A stretch of DNA of 64,000 nucleotides from Hyphomicrobiales bacterium (GCA_900466945.1 UBNV01000006.1:62001-126000), one strand, 5' to 3'; positions 1 to 9,370 are shown, numbered from the stretch's first letter. Program-made: numbers and translations. The notes: a model not told the origin generated them from the sequence alone.

Positions 1-1
1 C

Positions 2-160
2 GCCTACGAGATGACCAAGCAGCTCTTCGAGAACCTGCCCGACATGCAGGCGGCTCACAATGCTGCCAAGGACATCAAGCTGGAGGATGCCACCAAGGGC
101 ATGCCGATCCCGCTGCATCCGGGCGCCGAGCGCTATTACAAGGAAAAGGGTATGCTGTGA
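2..160 (+). CDS. TAXI-family TRAP transporter solute-binding protein, C-terminal end (partial)
   Basis: The last 52 codons of a gene that begins before the window. The translated tail ends in a PLHPGAERYYKEKG-like stretch followed by a stop, which is the usual end of TAXI-type periplasmic substrate receptors. The assignment rests on this tail plus context: the next gene on the same strand is a fused TRAP permease of the kind that pairs with TAXI receptors. The substrate cannot be inferred; family members often handle glutamate or other carboxylates. Only the C-terminus is visible, so the signal peptide and ligand pocket cannot be checked. Confidence 0.75.
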   Translation, partial: AYEMTKQLFENLPDMQAAHNAAKDIKLEDATKGMPIPLHPGAERYYKEKGML

Positions 161-186
161 GGCTTAAACGCTTCTGAAGCTCCATG

Positions 187-222
187 AAAGGACCGGGCGG
201 CCACCATGCCGCCCGGTCCTTT
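187..222 (+). terminator. Strong hairpin between TRAP receptor and permease genes
   Basis: A perfect 15-bp stem (187-201 paired with 208-222) with a 6-nt loop lies 26 bp after the receptor stop and 32 bp before the permease start. The stem ends in AAA/TTT but lacks a long T-tract. In TRAP operons the receptor is usually needed in excess, so this probably acts as a partial terminator or mRNA-stabilising hairpin that lowers permease expression relative to the receptor. The stem is seen directly; the role is inferred. Confidence 0.7.
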
Positions 223-254
223 GCCCCTAGGCTTATTCCTTCGGACGGACACCC

Positions 255-2372
255 ATGAGCGCCAACACCGCGGACCAGACTCTGTCGCATGAACCGAACA
301 CCCATGAGCAGCACTTCCCGGCAACCGCCGAGGGAAAGCTGCTCTACGGCATCGCCGTCGCCTTCTCGCTCTTCCAGATTGCCACGGCGGCACATCTCAT
401 CGACCTGCCGAGCCAGCTCGTCCGCTCCACCCATGTCGCGTTCCTGCTTCTGCTCGGTTTTCCGCTGGTTGCTGCCAATCTCCGCAGGGGTGCCCTGTAT
501 ACGGCCGGCGCCTGGACGCTGGCCACGCTCGGCGTCGCCGTGGCGGTCTATCAGTTCGTCGAATATGAGCCGCTGATCCTGCGCGCCGGCGATCTCGTTC
601 CGCTCGACCTCTATGTCGGCATCATCGCCATCGCCACCGTCTTCATCGGTGCCTGGGTCATCATGGGGCCGGCCCTGCCGATCATTTCTGGCCTGTTTCT
701 CGCCTATTGTTTCTTTGGCGAATATCTTCCGTCGCCGCTCAATCACCGAGGCTATGACTATTCCCAGGTGATCGACCACATGGCCTATGGCACCGAGGGC
801 ATCTACGGCGTCCCGACCTATGTGTCGTCTTCTTACATCTTCCTCTTCATCCTGTTCGGTTCCTTCCTGGAGCGAGCAGGCATGATCAAGCTCTTCACCG
901 ATGTTTCCCTCGGGCTTGTCGGCCACAAGCGCGGCGGCCCGGCCAAGGTCTCGGTCATATCCTCAGGCCTGATGGGCACGATCTCCGGCTCGGGCGTCGC
1001 CAATGTCGTGACGACAGGTCAGTTCACCATCCCGCTAATGAAGCGCTTTGGCTATAGGCCTGCCTTCGCCGGCGGTGTCGAGGCGACCGCCTCGATGGGT
1101 GGCCAGATCATGCCCCCCGTCATGGGCGCCGTCGCCTTCATCATGGCCGAGACGCTCGGCGTCGAATATGCCGAGATCGTCAAGGCAGCCCTGATCCCGG
1201 CCATTCTCTATTTCGCCTCTGTTTTCTGGATGGTGCATCTGGAGGCCGGCAAGCGCGGTCTGAGCGGCCTCGACCCCAAGGATCTGCCGTCGCCAATCGC
1301 GGCTATCCGCCAGCAATGGTATCTGTTGCTGCCACTCGGCGCTCTTGTCTGGTTGCTTTTCTCCGGCTACACGCCGCTTTTTGCGGGAACGGCCGGTCTG
1401 GCGCTCACCATGCTGCTCATTCTCGGCAGCTCGATTGCCATTGGCATGTCCAATACGGCCGTGCGCACCATCTTCTGGATCGGCATCGGCCTCGCCGGTG
1501 CCTCCTTCTTCCAGTATGGCTTCCGCGCCGTGCTGATTGCAATCCTGATCCTGATCGCCTGGAATTTCATGGTGAAGGGCGGTCGCGCAGCCCTGAAGCT
1601 CAGCGTCGACAGCCTGGCGGATGGCGCAAAGACGGCGCTGCCGGTGGGCATCGCCTGTGCCGTGGTTGGCATCATCGTCGGCACCATGACGCTGACGGGT
1701 GCGGCCAACACTTTCGGCCAGTTCGTCGTCGCCGTCGGCCAGCACAGCCTCTTCCTGTCGCTGATCCTCACCATGCTCACCTGCATCCTGCTTGGCATGG
1801 GCATTCCGACCATCCCGAACTACATCATCACCTCCTCGATCGCCGGCCCAGCACTGCTCGAACTCGGCGTGCCGCTGATCGTCAGCCACATGTTTGTCTT
1901 CTATTTTGGCATTCTGGCCGACCTGACGCCGCCGGTGGCACTGGCCTGTTTCGCCGCCGCCCCGATCGCAAGGGAATCCGGCCTGCGCATCTCCTTCGAG
2001 GCGGTGAAGGTAGCCGCCGCCGGCTTCGTCATTCCCTTCATGGCGGTCTATACGCCAGCGCTGATGCTGCAGGACGGAGGCCCGCTCGCGGCTGCCATCG
2101 GCTATCCGCTGGCCGTCGTCTATATCGTGATCAAGGCCAGCCTTTCGATCGGCCTCTGGGGCGTCGCCGTCATCGGTTACCTCAATTGCCCGCTGCCGCT
2201 GATGCATCGCCTGATAGCCGCTGCTGCCGCTTTCTTCCTCGTGGCGGCCCTGCCGATCACCGACGAGATCGGCGGAGCACTCGTCCTGCTCTTTGCCCTC
2301 CTGGTCTGGAAATTCCCCGGCAAGGCAACCGGGGCCATCGCCACGACACCGCCCAAGACAGAGACGTCATGA
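255..2372 (+). CDS. TRAP transporter permease, fused small/large subunits (TAXI-associated)
   Basis: A 705-residue polytopic membrane protein. The N-terminal ~140 residues form a four-helix small-subunit-like part, and the remainder is a DctM-like large subunit with many hydrophobic helices, as in the 4TM/12TM fused permeases. A conserved glycine/serine-rich segment (MGTISGSGVANVVTTG, near residue 240) and a GGQIMPPVMG segment are typical of the family. It should take up solute delivered by the receptor encoded just upstream, driven by an ion gradient. It overlaps the following DUF1850 gene by four bases (ATGA), which indicates translational coupling. Confidence 0.93.
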   Translation: MSANTADQTLSHEPNTHEQHFPATAEGKLLYGIAVAFSLFQIATAAHLIDLPSQLVRSTHVAFLLLLGFPLVAANLRRGALYTAGAWTLATLGVAVAVYQFVEYEPLILRAGDLVPLDLYVGIIAIATVFIGAWVIMGPALPIISGLFLAYCFFGEYLPSPLNHRGYDYSQVIDHMAYGTEGIYGVPTYVSSSYIFLFILFGSFLERAGMIKLFTDVSLGLVGHKRGGPAKVSVISSGLMGTISGSGVANVVTTGQFTIPLMKRFGYRPAFAGGVEATASMGGQIMPPVMGAVAFIMAETLGVEYAEIVKAALIPAILYFASVFWMVHLEAGKRGLSGLDPKDLPSPIAAIRQQWYLLLPLGALVWLLFSGYTPLFAGTAGLALTMLLILGSSIAIGMSNTAVRTIFWIGIGLAGASFFQYGFRAVLIAILILIAWNFMVKGGRAALKLSVDSLADGAKTALPVGIACAVVGIIVGTMTLTGAANTFGQFVVAVGQHSLFLSLILTMLTCILLGMGIPTIPNYIITSSIAGPALLELGVPLIVSHMFVFYFGILADLTPPVALACFAAAPIARESGLRISFEAVKVAAAGFVIPFMAVYTPALMLQDGGPLAAAIGYPLAVVYIVIKASLSIGLWGVAVIGYLNCPLPLMHRLIAAAAAFFLVAALPITDEIGGALVLLFALLVWKFPGKATGAIATTPPKTETS

Positions 2373-2758
2373 GCCTCTGCATCGCCATCGCCGCGACGGT
2401 GCTGACGATTCCGGCGACAACATTCTCCCTGTCATGGGTTCATTCGGTCGAGAAGGTCGAGTGGCGGGAGGAATGGGCGGTGACGCATGCCGGGCTCGAG
2501 CTCCGGCAGGCAAGCGTCAAGGGATCCGGCGCCGGCATGGAGCCGGGCGAGGGGGCGGTGCTCGACGACGGCTGGTGGCGCTGGAAGCCATCGCTTGCGC
2601 CCATTCCCGAACTGCGGCTCGCTTCATCCGGTGCGACATCCGGCGGCTGGACGCTCTGCCATTCAGATGGTTGCATGATGCTCGGGGCCTTGCCGGGTGA
2701 TGACGCGGTCCTGTCTGCCTGCGAACCGGGCAAGGGCCGTGTCGAGCCGTCCCGCTGA
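2369..2758 (+). CDS. DUF1850 domain-containing protein linked to TRAP permease
   Basis: A 129-residue protein whose ATG overlaps the permease stop. It starts with a hydrophobic signal-like stretch, then has the HSVEKVEWREEW segment characteristic of DUF1850, a family repeatedly found beside TAXI-TRAP permeases. The C-terminal half has a tryptophan-rich patch and a cysteine pair (CHSDGC). It is likely exported and may assist the transporter, but no biochemical role is established. The start is fixed by the ATGA overlap; the much longer upstream reading frame in this phase is antisense-like shadow within the permease gene. Confidence 0.8.
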   Translation: MSLCIAIAATVLTIPATTFSLSWVHSVEKVEWREEWAVTHAGLELRQASVKGSGAGMEPGEGAVLDDGWWRWKPSLAPIPELRLASSGATSGGWTLCHSDGCMMLGALPGDDAVLSACEPGKGRVEPSR

Positions 2759-2848
2759 GAACACAGCGTCACCGGAAGCATGCGTGATCCATCCTGTCAT
2801 CGTCAAAGAGACCTGCTAGTCTGCCCGGATAGAACGAAGAGGTTTCCC

Positions 2849-3775
2849 ATGTCCTTCTTTCCCGGCAATGACCCAGTCCCCGGTGACGCCTTTGCCTGCG
2901 ACGCCATCGAACACCTTATCATCCCCCGCTCCAGCGACATTGGCGGTTTTTCCGTGCGCCGGGCGCTGCCCTCGGTCCGCCGCCGCCTTGTCGGTCCCTT
3001 CATCTTCTTCGATCGCATGGGACCGGCGATCCTGAAGGCGGATGAGGCGATGGATGTGCGCCCGCATCCGCATATCGGGCTTTCCACCGTCACCTATCTC
3101 TTCGACGGCGAGATCAAGCATCGCGACAGCCTTGGCACCGAACTGGTCATCTCACCCGGCGACATCAACCTGATGACGGCAGGCCGCGGCATCGTGCATT
3201 CGGAGCGCACGCCGGAAAACCTGCGCGGCCATCCGCTTTCCATGTCGGGCCTCCAGACCTGGATCGCCTTGCCGGATCAGATGGAAGAGATCGATCCGGC
3301 ATTTGCCCATACTGCAAAGACCGCATTGCCGACCTTCAACGACCGTGGCGCCTCCGGGCGTGTGGTGATCGGGGCGATGGGCGGCCTGCACTCGCCGGTG
3401 AAGACCTTTTCCGAAACGCTTTATGTCGACCTGACGCTCGAAGCCGGCACCCGCTTCCCCTTCGACGCAAGCCAGGAGGAGCGCGCGCTGTATATTCTTT
3501 CGGGCGAGATCGAGATTGCCGGTGACCGCTTTGCGCAGGATCAGCTGCTGGTCCTCCGCCCCGGCGACGAGATCACGCTGATCGGCGGCGCGACCGGTTG
3601 TCACGTCATGTTGTTCGGCGGGGCGGCCATGGAAACGAAGAAACATATCTGGTGGAACTTTGTTTCCTCCTCCAAGGAGCGCATCGAACAGGCCAAGGAA
3701 GAGTGGAGAACCGGCCGTTTCGACATCGTTCCGGGGGACGAAGAAGAGTTCGTGCCTTTGCCGGAGGGCCGTTGA
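2849..3775 (+). CDS. Pirin family protein
   Basis: A 308-residue bicupin. The N-terminal cupin carries the pirin metal-site region (HPHIGLSTVTYLFDGEIKHRDS, around residues 70-92) with its closely spaced histidines, then the PGDINLMTAGRGIVHSER segment. The C-terminal half contains the second cupin (FPFDASQEERALYILSGEI). Pirins are iron-binding proteins; some have quercetinase activity and others affect redox-linked regulation, so the exact function is open. The chosen ATG follows a purine-rich GAAGAGG ribosome-binding site; an upstream in-frame start lacks one. It is a stand-alone gene between the TRAP cluster and dxs. Confidence 0.9.
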   Translation: MSFFPGNDPVPGDAFACDAIEHLIIPRSSDIGGFSVRRALPSVRRRLVGPFIFFDRMGPAILKADEAMDVRPHPHIGLSTVTYLFDGEIKHRDSLGTELVISPGDINLMTAGRGIVHSERTPENLRGHPLSMSGLQTWIALPDQMEEIDPAFAHTAKTALPTFNDRGASGRVVIGAMGGLHSPVKTFSETLYVDLTLEAGTRFPFDASQEERALYILSGEIEIAGDRFAQDQLLVLRPGDEITLIGGATGCHVMLFGGAAMETKKHIWWNFVSSSKERIEQAKEEWRTGRFDIVPGDEEEFVPLPEGR

Positions 3776-3864
3776 CGTCTATATAACAGCGTGGTGTCTG
3801 ATATTTGCCCAGTTCGTCTTGGGATGCTATCGCGCACCCAAACGAGTTGAAGAGGCAAGAGCCC

Positions 3865-5784
3865 GTGACATCCATGCCCGATACGCCGCTGCTGGACAAG
3901 GTCGAATTCCCGAGAGATCTGAAGGCCATCGAGGACCGCGATCTGCCGCAGCTGGCGCGCGAAGTGCGCGACGAGATGATCGATGCCGTGTCGAAGACGG
4001 GTGGGCATCTGGGGGCCGGCCTCGGGGTCGTTGAGCTGACAATCGCGATTCACAAGGTCTTCGAGACGCCCAGCGATCGGCTGATCTTCGATGTTGGCCA
4101 CCAGTGTTATCCGCACAAGATCCTGACCGGCCGCCGCGAGCGGATCCGCACACTCCGCCAGGAAGACGGCCTCTCTGGCTTCACCAAGCGCGCCGAGAGT
4201 GAATACGATCCCTTCGGCGCCGCCCACTCGTCCACCTCGATTTCCGCCGGTCTCGGCATGGCGGTTGCCGCCGAACTGTCGAAGACCGACCGCAAGGTAA
4301 TCGCCGTGATCGGCGACGGCGCCATGTCAGCCGGCATGGCCTATGAGGCGCTGAACAATGCAGGCGCCCTCGATGCCCGGCTGATCGTCATCCTCAACGA
4401 CAACGACATGTCGATCGCCCCGCCGACCGGCGCGATGAGCGCCTATCTCGCGCGCCTGGCATCCGGCCGCAGTTATATGGGCTTCCGTGAGTTCGGCAAG
4501 AAACTGACCGCCTATCTCGGCAAGACCGTCGACCGCGCGATCACCCGCGCCGTCGAGCATGCCCGTGGTTATGTCACCGGCGGCACCATGTTCGAGGAAC
4601 TCGGTTTCTACCATATCGGCCCGATCGACGGTCATTCCTTCGACCACCTGCTGCCCGTGCTGCGCAATGTTCGTGACAATGCCAAGGGCCCGGTGCTGAT
4701 CCATGTCGTGACCCAGAAGGGCAAGGGCTATGCGCCCGCCGAAGCCGCTGCCGACAAGTATCACGGCGTCAACAAGTTCGACGTCATCACCGGCACCCAG
4801 GCCAAGGCAAAGCCGAATGCGCCGGCCTACACCGCCGTCTTCGCCGATGCTCTGGTCGAGGAAGCCCGCCACGACGAAAAGATCGTCGGTATCACCGCCG
4901 CCATGCCGTCTGGCACCGGCCTTGACAAGCTACAGTCGCTCTTCCCCGAGCGCACCTTCGATGTCGGCATCGCCGAACAACATGCGGTGACCTTTGCTGC
5001 CGGTCTCGCTGCCGAAGGCTTCAAGCCCTTCTGCGCGCTCTATTCGACCTTCCTGCAGCGCGGCTACGACCAGGTCGTGCATGACGTCGGCATCCAGGGT
5101 CTGCCCGTCCGCTTCCCGATCGACCGCGCCGGCTTCGTCGGCGCCGACGGCCCGACCCACGCCGGCTCCTTCGACACCGGTTTCCTCGCCGCACTCCCGG
5201 GTTTCGTGGTCATGGCCGCTGCCGACGAGGCAGAACTGAAGCATATGGTCCGCACGGCCGCTGCTTACGACGAAGGCCCGATCTCCTTCCGCTATCCGCG
5301 CGGCGAGGGTGTGGGCGTTCCCATGCCTGAGCGCGGCGAGATCCTCGAAATCGGTAAGGGCCGCATCGTCAAGCAGGGCTCCAAGGTCGCACTCCTCTCC
5401 TTCGGCACGCGCCTGGCCGACTGTCTGCTGGCCGCCGAAGACCTCGACGCTGCAGGCCTCTCGACCACCGTCGCCGACGCCCGTTTTGCCAAGCCCCTCG
5501 ACCACGACCTGATCCGCCAGCTCGCCCGCCACCATGCGGTGGTCGTTACCGTCGAAGAGGGCGCGGTCGGCGGTTTCGGCAGCCATGTCATGCATTTCCT
5601 CGTCAACGAGGGCCTGCTCGACAACGGCCTCAAGGTCCGCTCGCTGGTGCTGCCCGATGTCTGGATGGACCAAGCCAAACCCGAAACCATGTATGCCAAG
5701 GCCGGCCTCGACGCCGCCGGCATCTTGAAGACGGTGTTTGCAGCGCTTGGTCAGGACGTGCCGGGTGTGATTGCGGCGGGTTGA
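3865..5784 (+). CDS. dxs: 1-deoxy-D-xylulose-5-phosphate synthase
   Basis: Thiamine-diphosphate enzyme joining pyruvate and glyceraldehyde 3-phosphate, the entry step of the MEP isoprenoid pathway; ispH of the same pathway lies at 42.6 kb. The 639 residues match the family length. Seen are [16 protein letters not shown] near the start, the ThDP-binding [18 protein letters not shown] segment (~residue 155), the pyrimidine-domain E in [17 protein letters not shown], and [19 protein letters not shown] start (VTSMPDTP) preceded by GAAGAGGCAAGA gives an N-terminus like rhizobial homologues; the ATG nine bases later is the alternative. Confidence 0.97.
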   Translation: MTSMPDTPLLDKVEFPRDLKAIEDRDLPQLAREVRDEMIDAVSKTGGHLGAGLGVVELTIAIHKVFETPSDRLIFDVGHQCYPHKILTGRRERIRTLRQEDGLSGFTKRAESEYDPFGAAHSSTSISAGLGMAVAAELSKTDRKVIAVIGDGAMSAGMAYEALNNAGALDARLIVILNDNDMSIAPPTGAMSAYLARLASGRSYMGFREFGKKLTAYLGKTVDRAITRAVEHARGYVTGGTMFEELGFYHIGPIDGHSFDHLLPVLRNVRDNAKGPVLIHVVTQKGKGYAPAEAAADKYHGVNKFDVITGTQAKAKPNAPAYTAVFADALVEEARHDEKIVGITAAMPSGTGLDKLQSLFPERTFDVGIAEQHAVTFAAGLAAEGFKPFCALYSTFLQRGYDQVVHDVGIQGLPVRFPIDRAGFVGADGPTHAGSFDTGFLAALPGFVVMAAADEAELKHMVRTAAAYDEGPISFRYPRGEGVGVPMPERGEILEIGKGRIVKQGSKVALLSFGTRLADCLLAAEDLDAAGLSTTVADARFAKPLDHDLIRQLARHHAVVVTVEEGAVGGFGSHVMHFLVNEGLLDNGLKVRSLVLPDVWMDQAKPETMYAKAGLDAAGILKTVFAALGQDVPGVIAAG

Positions 5785-5855
5785 GGTTAAACACTCTCGC
5801 CTGACCGTCTCTGGACTTCCCCCGATCCCCCCGCTAGACCGGGCCTTCGATCAGC

Positions 5856-5873
5856 AGACCCTCATGAGGGTCT
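5856..5873. repeat. 18-bp perfect palindrome upstream of MFS gene
   Basis: The sequence AGACCCTCATGAGGGTCT is fully self-complementary and ends 10 bp before the ATG of the MFS gene, just before its GGAGG ribosome-binding site. It could be the dxs terminator, a regulator-binding site, or a hairpin that masks the ribosome-binding site. No T-tract follows it. Function is not established. Confidence 0.45.
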
Positions 5874-5883
5874 CGGAGGCTCC

Positions 5884-7068
5884 ATGCACACGGCACACAC
5901 CACGGATATCGCACCCGACTTCGCGCCCGACTGGGCGGCGATCGCGGTCGTCATCCTTGGGGTCACCGCCTTTGCTGTGGGGCAGGGGCTCACCTATCCG
6001 CTGATCGCGCTGATCCTCGAAAGCCGGGGTGTCTCCTCCAGCATGGCGGGCCTGAACGCCTCGGTGTTTGCGCTGGGTCTTGCCTCATCGACGCTGCTGA
6101 TCGGCAAGCTGACGCAGCTGGTGCGCGGCGACCGGCTGATCGTCGCCTCGCTGCTCGGCGTCTCCGTCTGTCTCGCCACCTTCTCGGCCTTCGACCAGCT
6201 CTGGATCTGGTTCGTCGCCCGCTTCCTGCTCGGCTTCTGCACCAGCATCATCTATACCGTCTCCGAAGCCTGGCTGAACACCGCCTGTCCGGATCGCCTG
6301 CGCGGCCGTGTCTCCGGCGCTTATAGCGCCGGCATGTGCGCAGGCTTTGCCGCAGGCCCGCTTGCGATCCCGCTTGTCGGCATCGAGGACGGCTTTGCCT
6401 TTGCACTGACGGCGGCCTATGTCGCGCTCGTTGCCTTTGCCTCCGTCATGCTCGGCCGTTATGCCAAGACCAAGCCAGAAGCCTCCGAAGCCGGCGGGCT
6501 GATCACCTTCGTCAGGATGGCGCCGGTTCTGACGCTGATGGTCGTCGCCTTCGGTTTTTCGGATATCGCGGCGATCTCGATGATCCCGCTCTATTTCGTC
6601 GAGCGTGGCTACAGCCAGAATTTTGCGGCCTTCGTCGTCACCATGGTGGCCCTGCCAACCGCGCTCGCCCAGCCCTTTGTCGGCTGGCTGCTCGACCGGC
6701 TATCGAGGCCAGCGATCGCCGTTTCCGGCTCGCTCATCACGGCCGCCGCCTTCCTCGTTTTGCCTTTCATCACGTCCCAGGCAGCCCTGCTCATCACCAT
6801 CTCGATCCTCGGTGCGGCGAGCTTCTCGCTTTACACGGCAGCCCTGACCCTGCTCGGCGAACGCTTCCGCGGCGGTCTGCTCGTTTCGGGTGCCGCCGTC
6901 TTCGCGCTGGCCTATGCCATCGGCAGTGCGGCCGGCTCCGGCACGACGGGCCTCACCATGGATGTCGTTTCGGTCGATGCCGGCCCTGTCTTCGTTGGCC
7001 TTCTCATGCTGGTCTTCACAGGCTTCTTCGCGTTCAACCTGATGCGCCTGCGCGCAGCGAAGCGCTGA
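5884..7068 (+). CDS. MFS transporter (YcaD-like)
   Basis: A 394-residue major facilitator with about twelve hydrophobic segments, a signature loop with basic residues between helices 2 and 3 (GKLTQLVRGDRLI), and the DRLRGRVSGAYSAGMCAG segment seen in YcaD-like and related sugar/drug transporters. The start has a GGAGG ribosome-binding site seven bases upstream. It is followed after four bases by a small cysteine-cluster gene, so the two are probably co-transcribed. The substrate cannot be read from sequence. Confidence 0.88.
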   Translation: MHTAHTTDIAPDFAPDWAAIAVVILGVTAFAVGQGLTYPLIALILESRGVSSSMAGLNASVFALGLASSTLLIGKLTQLVRGDRLIVASLLGVSVCLATFSAFDQLWIWFVARFLLGFCTSIIYTVSEAWLNTACPDRLRGRVSGAYSAGMCAGFAAGPLAIPLVGIEDGFAFALTAAYVALVAFASVMLGRYAKTKPEASEAGGLITFVRMAPVLTLMVVAFGFSDIAAISMIPLYFVERGYSQNFAAFVVTMVALPTALAQPFVGWLLDRLSRPAIAVSGSLITAAAFLVLPFITSQAALLITISILGAASFSLYTAALTLLGERFRGGLLVSGAAVFALAYAIGSAAGSGTTGLTMDVVSVDAGPVFVGLLMLVFTGFFAFNLMRLRAAKR

Positions 7069-7072
7069 ACCC

Positions 7073-7414
7073 ATGCTGGAAACCTCGCCTCCCGAGATCT
7101 TCGACTGCCAGGCCTGCGGCGCCTGTTGCGCCTACTCCGCCGACTGGCCGCGATTCTCCCTGGAAAGCGACGAGGAACTTGCCGCCATTCCCGCGGCGAT
7201 GATCGCCAAGGACGAGAGCGGCATGAAGTTCGAGAATGGCCGCTGTGCGGCGCTGACCGGCGAGGTGGGAAAACATGTCGGCTGCGCAGTCTATCTGGTG
7301 CGCCCGCATGTCTGCCGCACCTGCATGCCCGGCGACGAGGAATGCAAGATTGCTCGCGCCGAATTCGGCTTCAGCCTCGTAGGCCTCCCGGAGCCGGACG
7401 CCTACGAGGACTGA
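7073..7414 (+). CDS. YkgJ-family cysteine cluster protein
   Basis: A 113-residue protein with the CxxCGxCC motif (DCQACGACCAY, residues ~9-18) and two later cysteine groups (CAVY...CRTCMPGDEEC), the pattern of the YkgJ/UPF0153 family of presumed metal- or Fe-S-binding proteins. No signal peptide is visible, so it should be cytoplasmic. It lies four bases after the MFS gene and converges on a minus-strand gene with only four bases between stops. Molecular function is unknown for the family. Confidence 0.85.
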   Translation: MLETSPPEIFDCQACGACCAYSADWPRFSLESDEELAAIPAAMIAKDESGMKFENGRCAALTGEVGKHVGCAVYLVRPHVCRTCMPGDEECKIARAEFGFSLVGLPEPDAYED

Positions 7415-7418
7415 TGCA

Positions 7419-7748
7419 TCAGGGGATAGCGATCGTCACCTGGTCTGCCGGCAATTCCCCACCGATTTCCGCCGTCTGGCTCTTCTTGTCATAGACGCAG
7501 ATCGCACTCACGGTGGCATCCGCGCCGGCTGCCTTACCTGAGAGGATGGCGACGCCGTAGCTCTCGGTGCCGAACGGATCGACCACCACCTTCGGCTGTT
7601 CGATCAGGCCCTCAGCCAGCGTCGTGCACTTCGTCGTGACGTCCTGCCGGAAGGCGTCCCAGGCGTCGTTGGAAGAAGCCAGTGCGGGTGCCGCAAGGCT
7701 GGCCGATGTGAGGAGGAGAGTGGCGAGATGGATGGCAATACGTGTCAT
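7419..7748 (-). CDS. Small secreted protein of unknown function
   Basis: A 109-residue protein with a clear N-terminal signal peptide (hydrophobic core LATLLLTSASLAAPALA, cleavage after an Ala-x-Ala site near residue 24). The mature part of about 85 residues has two cysteines (TKCTT and SAICVYD) that may form a disulfide, and no recognised domain. Homologues are expected only in related rhizobia, but this cannot be tested here. It is divergent from sodB, with about 197 bp between the two starts. Confidence 0.75.
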   Translation of the reverse strand: MTRIAIHLATLLLTSASLAAPALASSNDAWDAFRQDVTTKCTTLAEGLIEQPKVVVDPFGTESYGVAILSGKAAGADATVSAICVYDKKSQTAEIGGELPADQVTIAIP

Positions 7749-7868
7749 GGGTCACCAGGGTCGAGAAAAGGGGTTATGCCCGAGGATCGAGCTGAAAGGA
7801 GGATGCGGCATATCCGGAATCGGACGATATTTCTTTCTGCCAGAAATCAGATTTTAAAAAGGCGAAGG

Positions 7869-7897
7869 TTGCCTGCGGCATGTTCCGCACCTATGTT
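7869..7897 (+). promoter_or_regulatory. Candidate sodB promoter
   Basis: TTGCCT and TATGTT hexamers separated by 17 bp lie about 50 bp upstream of the superoxide dismutase ATG. The spacer holds a short inverted repeat, GCGG-N6-CCGC, which could bind a regulator. This is assigned by eye from hexamer match and spacing only. Confidence 0.35.
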
Positions 7898-7945
7898 CCC
7901 GTCACCTGCCAAAACGCAATCCATTTGCCAAAAGGAGATCTCACC

Positions 7946-8548
7946 ATGGCCTTCGAATTGCCCGCCCTACCGTACGCCTACGACTCGCTGGCACCGTTCA
8001 TGTCGGCTGAAACGCTCGAGTTTCACCACGACAAGCACCACCAGGCCTATGTGACCAACGGGAACAATCTCCTTAAGGATTCTGGCCTGGAAGGTCTCTC
8101 GCTCGAAGAGATCGTCAAGCAGTCCTATGGCAAGAACGCCGGCCTCTTCAACAATGCCGGCCAGCATTACAACCACATCCACTTCTGGAACTGGATGAAG
8201 AAGGATGGCGGCGGCAACAAGCTGCCCGGCAAGCTGCAGGCGGCTGTCGACAGCGATCTCGGCGGTTATGACAAGTTCAAGGCCGATTTCGTAGCAGCTG
8301 GCACCACGCAGTTCGGCTCCGGCTGGGCCTGGCTCTCCGTCAAGGATGGCAAGCTCGAAATCTCCAAGACCCCGAACGGCGAAAGCCCGCTGATCCACGG
8401 CGCATCCCCGATCCTCGGCGTCGATGTCTGGGAACACTCCTACTACATCGACTACCGCAATGCCCGTCCGAAGTATCTCGAAGCCTTCGTCGACAGCCTG
8501 ATCAACTGGGACTACGTGGCTGAAATGTACGAAGCCGCGACGAAGTAA
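7946..8548 (+). CDS. Superoxide dismutase, Fe/Mn family
   Basis: Cytoplasmic enzyme that converts superoxide to peroxide and oxygen. The 200 residues carry the metal ligands expected: His in the HHDKHHQAYV segment (~residue 28), His in NNAGQHYNHIHFW (~residue 76), and Asp/His in DVWEHSYYIDYRNARPKYL (~residues 160-170). The ATG follows AAAGGAGATC, an excellent ribosome-binding site; a longer frame upstream lacks one. Fe versus Mn preference cannot be decided with confidence. A rho-independent terminator follows 25 bp after the stop, so the gene is probably monocistronic. Confidence 0.96.
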   Translation: MAFELPALPYAYDSLAPFMSAETLEFHHDKHHQAYVTNGNNLLKDSGLEGLSLEEIVKQSYGKNAGLFNNAGQHYNHIHFWNWMKKDGGGNKLPGKLQAAVDSDLGGYDKFKADFVAAGTTQFGSGWAWLSVKDGKLEISKTPNGESPLIHGASPILGVDVWEHSYYIDYRNARPKYLEAFVDSLINWDYVAEMYEAATK

Positions 8549-8572
8549 TCCTTCCGCAGCTTCAGGCTTCCG

Positions 8573-8601
8573 ACGCCCGGTGCTTTGCACCGGGCGTTTT
8601 T
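8573..8601 (+). terminator. Rho-independent terminator of sodB
   Basis: A 10-bp GC-rich perfect stem (8574-8583 with 8587-8596), three-base loop, then TTTTT. It lies just after sodB and inside a possible longer frame of the next gene, supporting the later start chosen for that gene. Confidence 0.92.
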
Positions 8602-8696
8602 CGTTTCCAATGTTCCCACGACTTTCTGCGAATGGAACCATCCGGCATTCGCAACGTTTCCTCGGCAACACCACGAACAACGGAAAGGGTATCACC

Positions 8697-9104
8697 ATGG
8701 CGTCTTCCAACCTCCAGGCAGAACTTCGTGAACTGCGCGAACAGATGAATGATCTCAAGGACATGATCAGCCGCGAAGCAGGCCGCAGCAGCCGCAGCAT
8801 GCGCAACCGCGCTTCCGAAGCGCTAGACGAAGCAGGCCGCGCGGCCTCGTCCGTCACTGGCTACGACCGCGATGACATCCGCAACCGCGCGTCTGACGTC
8901 GTCAACGGTGCCTCCCGCACGGCCCATGTCGTGGCTGACTACGCCCGCGAAGGCGCAGATACCGTCGCTGGCGTCGTGCGCCGTCATCCGGCTGCCGCCA
9001 CCTCCGCCGGCCTGATCACGCTCGGTATCGTCGGCGGTGTCGTCGGTTATCTTCTTGCAAACTCCACCCCGCCGGCCCGTGACAGCCGCTGGCGCTGGAA
9101 CTGA
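8697..9104 (+). CDS. ElaB/YqjD/DUF883-type membrane-anchored protein
   Basis: A 135-residue protein with a charged, probably helical N-terminal part (residues 1-100) rich in Arg, Ala and Asp, then RRHPAAATSAGLITLGIVGGVVGYLLA, a single C-terminal membrane helix. This is the layout of the ElaB/YqjD family, inner-membrane proteins that in E. coli bind ribosomes or protect against stress in stationary phase. The ATG lies after GGAAAGGG and beyond the sodB terminator. Function here is inferred from architecture only. Confidence 0.78.
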   Translation: MASSNLQAELRELREQMNDLKDMISREAGRSSRSMRNRASEALDEAGRAASSVTGYDRDDIRNRASDVVNGASRTAHVVADYAREGADTVAGVVRRHPAAATSAGLITLGIVGGVVGYLLANSTPPARDSRWRWN

Positions 9105-9112
9105 GACCAGCC

Positions 9113-9370
9113 ATGGTCAAGGTGACCTATCACGTCGTGGAGCATGACGAAGGTTATGCCTACCGTTTGGGCAACGTCTATTCGGAACCCTTTCCGACGC
9201 ACGACGAAGCCGTGGCTGCGGCCCGCAAGGCGGCCGGCGCCCAGCAGCTTGCCGATGGCGACGCCGAAATCAGCTGGCAGGACGCCGAAGGCGAATGGCA
9301 TCACGAACATGCGGACGGTGCGGACCGCCCCATGACGGACGTTGTCGACGATGTCGAGGACGACCGGTAA
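9113..9370 (+). CDS. DUF2188 domain-containing small protein
   Basis: An 85-residue acidic cytoplasmic protein. The segment YHVVEHDEGYAYRLGNVYSE followed by FPTHDEAVAAARKAA is the pattern of DUF2188, a small fold of unknown role. The C-terminal ~20 residues are very acidic (DDVEDD). It starts eight bases after the ElaB-like gene, so both are likely one transcript ending at the terminator that follows. Confidence 0.8.
   Translation: MVKVTYHVVEHDEGYAYRLGNVYSEPFPTHDEAVAAARKAAGAQQLADGDAEISWQDAEGEWHHEHADGADRPMTDVVDDVEDDR

Noticed and set aside
1035..2207. A 390-codon open frame on the minus strand inside the TRAP permease gene
   Set aside because: Composition is biased to Asp, Arg, Gly and His with no domain or ribosome-binding site; it is the antisense shadow of a high-GC gene.
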